DNA from: Camellia lanceoleosa
Taxonomy: Eukaryota; Streptophyta; Magnoliopsida; Ericales; Theaceae
Assembly (NCBI GenBank): GCA_025200525.1
Contig: CM045763.1
Coordinates: forward strand, 65,111,018 to 65,175,017
Length of the DNA stretch: 64,000 nucleotides
Direction of reading: 5' to 3'
The translations under genes and the position numbers were made by a program. The notes beneath the pieces are model-generated. The model saw nothing but the letters and a program-made list of their open reading frames with translations. It was not told where the DNA came from and searched no databases. The number at the start of each line of letters is the position of its first letter. Positions within the stretch are counted from its first letter, which is position 1. Positions 56,312-64,000 of the stretch are shown one piece after another.

Positions 56312-58038
56312 ATAGCCATGCAAGGCAAAGCATATATGACCAAGACCACTCAGAACAGAGTTAAAGCATGACAAAATATGAGCAAAAGCATGCTGAGATG
56401 GAGCTAACACAAGGTAGACTGATAGACTAGCTCATTAAGCATGTTAGGCTAGTAAGCATAATTACAATACAAGTGCAAAAAGCAAGCAACAAGTGACCCA
56501 ACCAGCCAAAAATAGAGTTAAAACAGGTCAAAATAGGGCCTAAAACATGCTTGAATAAAGCTACAAAGAGGTAGAAATACATGCTCACATGTTAGGCCAT
56601 CAACACATGCAAACAAAACACAAGGAAGGGAGGCTACCCCCTCCTATTTTGGACCTCAAAGCATGGTTTTCACCACTAAAATTCCCTTGGAATTTAGTGG
56701 ATAAAAGGCCAAAAAGGTTGGTTTGAAAGGTGATGAAAAATGGCACAAAAAGCTACACAAGCTAAGGAGCAAAAGGGAGAGACATCCCCTAACACAAAAT
56801 AGGCTCGAACTATCATTTTTAGGACTGAAAAACAGAGTTTTTTTCAGTGCAAAACCACCCTAAAAACAGCACAAAAAGATGGCAAAAACAAGTATGAAAG
56901 CAAGCTTAAAGGGTGAGTCTTATACCTCTTGAAGGGAAGACAACACTTAAGCAACAAAACCAAGCAAAACCACCTTAAGGAGCTCCAAGGAGGCTTCAAG
57001 AGAGCTTCAAGCAATCTCAGCCCAAAGATGAACCACTCTTGTTAAGGGTTGATAGGTTGAGGATGGATGTATGCATGCTTCCAAGCACAAAAGCTTTAGA
57101 GAGAGAGAAATCTAGAGAGATGATTTAGAGAGAGAGGCTCCCAAAATTCTTCCTAAATTGCTCTCACCTTCTAAAACAAGAGATATGACCTCCATATATA
57201 GCAAAAAGAGAGCCTTGGGTCGAAAATATCCCAAAAGGGACAGCTGGAATAAAAATATCTGCAAAAATCTACCTTTTTGTATCAATGGCCGGCACTTCTT
57301 CACTGATGGCCGGCACTAGATCATTGTTGGCTGGCATGGGACACTCTTGGATGGTAGGAGGCCGGCATAGGCCATTCATGGCCGGCACATGGCCAAAAAA
57401 TCCCATTTATGGCCAACATTCTCCACCTTTGGTTGGCCAGAAAAATCTGCTTTTTGGGCCCGACTTAAACCAGACATACGTCCTTCATCTAGACTCATTT
57501 ACAGATCATTCTTGAGCCTAAATTGAAGCCCTGGAAGTCTTCTTTCCAATGGTGGTAGCCTCACATCAAAATTCCAACTGTGCAAAAAGTTATGCCTGTT
57601 TGAGTGAAGACTGCTTAGTTTCGATCCTACCCAGATTCATGCCGAACTTCTCCCAAATTAGTTTTCCTCTCTCCTCTCCTCTTTTCTTCAATTTCAAACC
57701 CCTAAATAAGGTGTTTTGGAAGATTTTTCAAAGAGTTCACCTCTCTTTCATTCATTCCCACTTTGTCCTTGCTCGGTTTACTGAAAAGCGCAACATTTAA
57801 CGAAATACGAGCGTCGGAACATCGTAGGACCTTTGTTTCAAAAATATTTTGAAAGAGAGGGTTTCAAGGTCTGAAATCCTTTGATCAAAATGGTTTTGGC
57901 CCAGAAAGGGGTGTGAAGTTGGGATTTGACTCTTTTCTTGCCGAAGAAATCGACCATTTTCACTGCACATCTTTCATCACCAAGGAAACAATCAGTAGCA
58001 CCCAAGTCTTAAGGGCGGTAAAAAATAGGGTGTCTACA
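56312..58038 (-). mobile_element. LTR-A fragment, right arm (inverted copy of 44081-45773)
   Basis: It begins ATAGCCATGC at the chromovirus LTR boundary and ends GGTGTCTACA at 58038, the inverse of TGTAGACA. It includes the GGCCGGC cluster at about 57285-57440, which is cleaner than in the left arm. Confidence 0.85.
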
Positions 58039-59459
58039 GTTGCCCTTCTTTGACAGAGCTTGAAGTCATGAAATGACGTGAGTGAATGTCAAAACCCAAA
58101 GACGACCCATTTTTGACAAGGCCGAAGACTTGGACAAATAAACAAAATACAGATGCAGAAACTAATGGTTGCGCCCGCAGGCTGCCTACGTATCCCCTTT
58201 GCAAGGAATCAAACCAGGGTAGTTCAGGGGTAGAATGCAAAATGATATGCAATATAACAAAACAGTGTAAATGATATACAATGCAATGAAATAATATGAT
58301 CAAACCACAAGCAAAGGCAAAATCGCACAAATATCATAAAGGGATGGAGATGCAAAATCAAACTACGCTAACATAAGAAAAGGCGGAGCCCTCAAACCAC
58401 AATTCTCTTAGTGGAGTAGGCATATGCACTTGTAACAATGTGTTTCGTAAAGAATACAAGTAATTGGTGATGATATAAGGAATGATCTACTGAGAAAAGA
58501 TCATGATCCTAAATGCTAAATGCAACAAAACAAAGTACAATGCAATGGATGCAATGGGTGCAGTGAATAAGGCGCGCGACCAAACCACATTTCTACCTAG
58601 AAAAGGTATGGACACAAATGCATCATGTCTAACACAGAAAAGGTGTTGACACCCTCAGACCACAATTCTCTTAGTGGAATAGGCGCGTACACATTATCAC
58701 AGAACCATGCTTCAACAAAGGAAATGTATGAGCACATGCCAAACTAAGCTTAACATAGAAATGATGTATGATGCAATGGACAATGCAGTAGATGCATGCG
58801 ATAGATTCTATATACAATGCAATAGAAGTATAAGATAATGAAACAGCTAGGAAGTGAAGGTACCTTACAGGGGCAATCGGCGATGACTCACCTCATGCTG
58901 ATATGGGATCTTCCTTTTCTGTATCTTGCGTTTCCGAACCATAGGTACTACTTTTCTCCCTGGCTATGGCCGCAGATTTCCCTATTCTCCAATAGGGTGA
59001 CAGACTAGGTTGGTTCAGTATCCAGAATCGAGGCGTATATACGCTACCTCAACCTATGGGGCTTCCATACAGATTTCAAGCCAAGGATTCACCCTTGGGT
59101 ATTTAAACCAGACGTTAGTCTCAAAAATTCCGAACCTTTGCGTTCTAGGCATCGGCCATTCGAACTCTAGTTTCCACCGTCTCAGTTGATCTCCTAGGAA
59201 CTCACCGCAAACACAGGCAGGTGGCTATACTAGACCACTGGAAGTCATTTGGGGAACGACAAACACCAAAGGAATTGCACCTTCAGAGGATTTAAGGTCT
59301 CCTAGACCAGGAGTGCACAAGAGAGTGCGAATCAAGATAAAGGATTTAAGGTCTCCTAGACTAAAGAGTGCACAAGACAGTGCAATGCAGATGGAATGCA
59401 CAAAAAGCATAAACAAGTGCACAAGACGTATGATGCAGTAAATGCACAAAACAGTGCTA

Positions 59460-60720
59460 AACAAGTGCAAGTAAGGTGCGTAAGAAAGCACGAACGATGC
59501 ACTAGCAAGTGCAGGTAAGGTGCGCAAGAAAGCACGATGCAATGCACTAACGAGTGCAGGTAAGATGCGTAAGAAAGCGCGAGCGATGCACTAACAAGTG
59601 TAGGTAAGGTGTGCAAAAAAACGCGAGCAATGCACTAACAAGTGTAGGTAAGGTGCGCAAGAAAGTGCGATGCAATGCACTAACGAGTGTAGGTAAGGTG
59701 CGCAAGAAAGCACGAGTGATGCACTAACAAGTGCAGGTAAGGTGCGCAAAAAAGTGCGAGCAATGCACTAACAAGTGTAGGTAAGGTGCGCAAAAAAGTG
59801 CGAGCAAGTTCTATGCAAAAGATACAAGCATTTTCTATGCAAGATGAGAGCATGTAATAAAATGCACAAGATAGTGCGATGTGCAAGAAAGTGCGAGTGT
59901 AAACGCAAGATTTTAAGGTCTCTTAGACCAAAGAATGCAAAAGATAGTGCGAGTAATACAAGGTGCACATGACAGTGCGATATAGGGTGCACAAAAATGA
60001 AGCGACGCACAAGACAAAGGTAATGCGCAAGAAAGCGTGAGTGTAAGCTGCACGAAAAAGTGCGATATGCAAGAAAGTGCGAGTGTAAACTGCACAAAAC
60101 GGTGCGATGCACAAAACAGCGCGGGTGTAAACTGCACAAAACAGTGCGATGCGCAAAACAGTGCGACTGTAAACTGCACAAAATAGTGTGATGCGCAAAA
60201 CACCGCGAGTGTAAACTGCATCCAATAGTGCGATGCGCAAAACAGCACGAGTGATAAACTGCACAAAATAGGGCGATGCGCAAAACAGCGCTAGTGTAAA
60301 CTGCAAAAAACAGTGCAATGCACAAGAAAGTGTGAGTGTAAACTGCACAAAACAGTGCAATGCGCAAGAAAGCGTGAGTGTGAACTGCACAAAACAGTGC
60401 GATGCATAAGAAAGCGCGAGTGTAAACAGCACAAAATAGTGCGATGCACAAGAAAGCGCGAGTGTAAACTGTACAAAATAGTGCGAATACGTCCAAACGC
60501 GCTTTACGCGAGTGGAGAAAGATTGTGCAAAAAAGCATGATGCATAAGAAAGTGCGAGTACATCCAAACGCGCCACGCGCGAGTGGAGAAAGGTTGCGCA
60601 CGAAAGCGCGATGCACAATAAAGTGCGAGTACATCGAAACGCACCACACGCGAGTGGAGAAAGGTTGCACAAGAAAGTGCAAGGTTGCGCAAGAAAGTGC
60701 GATGCACAAGACAGTGCGAA
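59460..60720. repeat. Minisatellite, right arm
   Basis: It has 42-bp units of two types (about 59460-59820 and 60040-60480) and 70-bp units (about 60490-60680), inverted relative to the left arm. Unit-level variants differ between arms (for example more GCGCAAAACAGCGC forms here). Confidence 0.88.
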
Positions 60721-63275
60721 TGACATCCAACCACAAAGTGCACATGACAATGCGGGTGATACGAAATTGTGAAATGGATGCACTGAGTGAGATTATTGTG
60801 AGATAGATGCACGATGTTAATTGAAAGCATGTTCGATGCTTGAAATAAGCATATTATGTGCAAGAGACAAAAACATATTCTACGCAAGAATCATAAACGA
60901 TGCGCGGCACACATGCAACAGAAGTGTATATGAAAATGCACATTCTATGCAATAGAAGGGCATCAAATATGTACTTTGGTGCCTCCAATTTACCTCTTAG
61001 AGGACTTTGCAATATGCTCAACTTAAAAAAGATACATCCCGTTCATATTGGTGAGGGTAACATATGCACATGAAAACCACGGGTACTACTTGGACTGCCA
61101 TTCTGACTTGAAGCAGGCTTAAGCTTGGGGTCGAGATACACTCATACTCCAGAGAAAGGCGAGGCCTGAGAAGGTGCACCTAGAATGTAATCTTGGAACT
61201 TGCCGAAGTTGAAACACACTAAGATGCGCCAAATTTTCCCTCTTTTCTTTTGCTTTGCAAATCGAACCTATGTAGCTTCAGATAGGTCCTGGTTTTATTG
61301 TTCTCACATGACCTGGGTTAAACCTTGCAGTTTTATGAAAGAACAAATCCTGTTTTGCACATATATGGAGAACGACATAGCACTCTAAGCACAAAACGAT
61401 TTTTTTTTGAAATTAAAAGATGAGTTTTTGACCGGTTATTGAGCCTACGACTGACCACTGTTAAAATAACACAACAAAGGAAAACAAAGGTAAAACAACC
61501 TAAACACATCTATTGACACTCAAAACAAGAATCGAGACAAACAAAAACACGTACACGACCTTCAGATGTGTTCCAATGGTGAGAGACCTCTCAGTTCACG
61601 AGGAGCCAGTTTCTTTGGGTATTGTTTCCTACTCTTTCTTATTTGTGATTCTCACATCACTCTGGTACTTTATCTCTTGTTTTCTAGAGAAAAAAAAAAA
61701 GAGAAGAAGCCATTTTCTCACTTTTTCTCTCAGTGCACATCTCTTTTTTCTTCAATCTCTCTTATTTTTTATCCCTCCCCTAGGTGGTTAATGGATAAAT
61801 ACGAAATTGTGGGCTCTTGCCGCTAATATTCTACTAGATTCTCGTTCTTCCGCTCACAACAGTGAGCTTTCCCACAAAGGGGTTGTGATGCGACAGGATG
61901 TGCAGCAGATCCGCAACTGACATCGGTTGACGATGCCCTTGGCTAGTTTGGATGTGATCAGACCTGTCCAGATGAGGGAGTGGAATATCCCCCATTCCAT
62001 TTCGTGCCTCGCACTTGGCTTGATACCTCGTTACTTGGAGGATGAGAAAGTCTTTTGGCCTCTCTTGTTAGCTTCAGTTGCGCCCTTTCTGGCGAATATG
62101 GTGCCCTTTCCGGCAAGTATGTTGACAATGGGAGAACAAATAGAAAACCTGACTCAACTCTGCCCCTAGTTCATCATTTTGACCATTTTTTGTTTTGGCT
62201 TTCTACGAAAACAATTTTGACCAATATGAGAGTTAGATTAGCATACTTGTTCGATTTTCTGATTTGAAATCATGCAAGTCAGGCTATGAGCATTGAAAAT
62301 TTTCTTTTTTTTGGGTCCAAGAAACGGTCCAATTTTGGAAAAATGGAATACTTTTCGAGAGAATTAGTCAACCTCATTAAAAATTCTCAAAACTGTTTTT
62401 GCAAATGGCTACTGCTCGACCAACACGGAATCTACTCTCGAGATGCACAACCTCAGATCTGAACTTTGAATCATCTTGCAACTGAATATTTCTAACGGAA
62501 TAGAACAACCAAGTTTGAACGAAGATGAGCTAATTCGCACATGGATAGGATAGCTGAGTTGAACAAGGATAAACCAATCAACATGGATGAGCCAAGCAGG
62601 CTGAAAATGATTGGGGCCGAACTTCGGGATGAAGTTGCCTACGTATCCCAAACATAGAATCAGCCCCATATAGTTCTGGGTTGAGGTTGACTCAGGTGTT
62701 GACACTCTCATTTTATGCTCTAACTTTTGCGAAGGCCGCCCTTCCGAGTTTTCAACCTTACGAGCTCTGTTTTTCTTTTCTTTTCCTTTCTTCTCTTTTT
62801 TTTTTCTTTTTTCATTTTTTTCATTTTTGTTCTTTCTTTTTCTTTTCTTGCTCTAACTTTTGCCTGGGTCGCCCTTCCGGGTTTTCGGCCCAACGAGCCT
62901 CTCAAGGGTAGAAAAGTTTAACTCTATCCATGTTGAATGGTCGTAGGATCTCGAAGCCATTTGAATCCAGGAGAATAGCTGCTGTTTGCTGATGATATAG
63001 GAGTTCATCCAATGGGGGTTGAATTTGCCCCTAGTGTTGTGAATAGGAACTCAATTGTCCTTCAACAATACATTATTCTTCCAGATTTTGGAATTTGGCT
63101 TTCTTGCCCGTCTTCACTGGTTTGCAAAATGACTCATCTTTTGAATCTTTGAGCACACCTGACATTTTTTTTTGTCGCTAGTTCAAGGGCTGTTTCTGAC
63201 CCAGCTTTGCAAGCTTCTTTTGATAACATCTGATCTTCTTGATCTGACTTTCTTGCCTCTAGTTCGAAGGCTGCT

Positions 63276-63569
63276 TCAAATCTGGCCTGGCGGGCCTCCT
63301 TTGATGTCATTCGACCTTATTACCCCTAGTTCATGGGCTGCTTCAAATCTGGCCATGTAAGCCTCACATTGTGGTTGACCGTTGAACGTTTTGAATCCAA
63401 GTTCAAGGTTTGAAACCAAAAGGGGTTGAGTCTCGAGGCCGAGAGCGATCCTATGCTGCACAATCTCAAGATCAATTCCACGCATGTCTTCGCAGGACCA
63501 CGCAAAACATTTTTTGAAATCTTTTAAGAAAGCGACTAGTCGCTCGTGCTGAAGACAATGTAGAACCAA
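63276..63569 (-). pseudogene. pol remnant, right arm
   Basis: A single open frame reads through LVAFLKDFKKCFAWSCEDMR, GIDLEIVQHRIALGLETQP and QCEAYMARFEAAHELG. In the left arm the same stretch is broken by a slip after GIDL, so the right arm probably shows the more accurate sequence. It corresponds to the pre-RT linker joined to an RNase H-like fragment. Confidence 0.6.
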
Positions 63570-64000
63570 TTTAGATCATGCCAAGATCCTTCTCAATACT
63601 CACATTAACAAGCATGATCTCATTAATTAAGGGCTTAGCATGCCTCTTTTCCTTTCAATCGATCAAATTTTTACAAATTCAGAGGAATTCCTCCCTCTTT
63701 GTTTTTCAACACAGTGTTTGAAAAGTTTTGAAAAACTTAGGTCAATGCAATGATTTCAAGACAAAGAAAAGTAGGTGAAAATCTCTGCCATTTTATTCAG
63801 ATCTTTTGGCACAACTGGCTCAAAGACAGAAACAGACTCAAAAGAAAGAGTGTAAAAGACAAACGCAAAACAAGCAAGTGATGCCCGAGTTAACACACCC
63901 GAAATCACCTGACTCTAACATAACAGGATTGACTCGATACAACAAGACTGACTCGACTAACTCAGTACAAGAAGACTGACTCAATACAACAAAACAAGAT

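Larger units (their letters stand above)
38116..64000. repeat. Giant inverted duplication around the N gap
   Basis: Left arm 38116-50497 and right arm 51648-64000 are reverse complements. Landmark pairs: 38116/64000, 44081/58038, 45774/56311, 48090/54083, 50497/51648; sums 102,116, 102,119, 102,085, 102,173 and 102,145. The interval 50498-51647 is the gap plus 1,050 bp of unpaired sequence. The right arm reaches the window end, so the full length is not known. Confidence 0.93.
58039..64000 (-). mobile_element. Internal region of the Ogre-like element, right arm (inverted copy of 38116-44080)
   Basis: It is the reverse complement of the left-arm internal region, with the same order of landmarks: conserved motif at 58183-58196, minisatellite at about 59460-60720, second conserved motif at 62636-62649, purine tract near 62770-62860, pol remnant at 63276-63569, and the GAGTCA array at the window end. 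It continues beyond the window. gag is not reached. Confidence 0.85.

Noticed and set aside
59768..60783. Long overlapping ORFs on the - strand (up to 325 codons)
   Set aside because: They are the inverted copy of the same minisatellite.
1..64000. tRNA, rRNA or snoRNA genes
   Set aside because: No cloverleaf, A/B-box pair or rRNA segment was recognised by eye. A tRNAscan-SE or Infernal run would be needed to exclude small ones.

Overview
This is plant nuclear DNA, probably from a eudicot, and almost all of it is nested transposable elements. The evidence is Ty3/gypsy gag-pol remnants of the Tat and chromovirus lineages, a plant-type Helitron, a plant mobile domain (PMD) ORF, and one exon of a WIN1/SHINE-type AP2/ERF gene. 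Nothing bacterial, organellar or rRNA/tRNA was seen. All similarity calls were made by eye from translated motifs; no database was searched.

Layout. 1-4286 is the 3' part of a very long LTR, called LTR-A here (termini TGTAGAC...GTCTACA). 4418-4630 is a foldback element. 5556-5635 is exon 1 of a SHINE-like gene with no second exon in the window. 6109-17818 is a decayed Tat element on the + strand: split 5' LTR, gag, protease, RT, two RNase H domains and integrase, then tandem repeats and an antisense coiled-coil ORF. A solo LTR-A (6200-9150, - strand, target duplication CTAAG) sits inside its 5' LTR. 17815-19170 is a Helitron Rep fragment. 19397-31791 is a second Tat-like element on the - strand, with its 3' LTR at 19397-19956, an integrase remnant at 30640-31791, and two ORFs antisense to pol on the + strand. 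The first antisense ORF is unknown and is interrupted by a 4.56-kb solo LTR-A (target duplication CCCCC); the second is a PMD ORF. 31792-45773 is an Ogre-like LTR-A element: 4.3-kb 5' LTR, tRNA-Arg-type primer site, decayed gag, nearly all of pol missing, a 42-bp minisatellite and a partial 3' LTR. 45774-50497 is a Tekay/Del-type chromovirus on the - strand, ending at a 100-N gap (50498-50597).

The main structural feature is a giant inverted duplication. From 51648 to the window end, the sequence is the reverse complement of 38116-50497, and paired coordinates sum to about 102,085-102,175 throughout. The arms agree closely far from the gap and poorly beside it. The simplest reading is that two contigs or haplotigs of one locus were scaffolded head to head. 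A real palindrome of more than 12 kb per arm is the alternative. Right-arm features may therefore duplicate left-arm ones.

The elements work as nested parasites: LTR-A copies sit inside Tat elements and the chromovirus sits inside an LTR-A copy. The Tat coding frames are broken mostly by C-to-T type changes (CAG to TAG, CAA to TAA, TGG to TAG, CGA to TGA), as expected of methylated, silenced DNA. The most biologically interesting signals are in LTR-A: GC-rich palindrome clusters at two distant sites whose motif type matches within a copy but differs between subfamilies, a long G-box palindrome upstream of the TATA box, and an internal primer-site-like motif about 218 bp before the LTR end.
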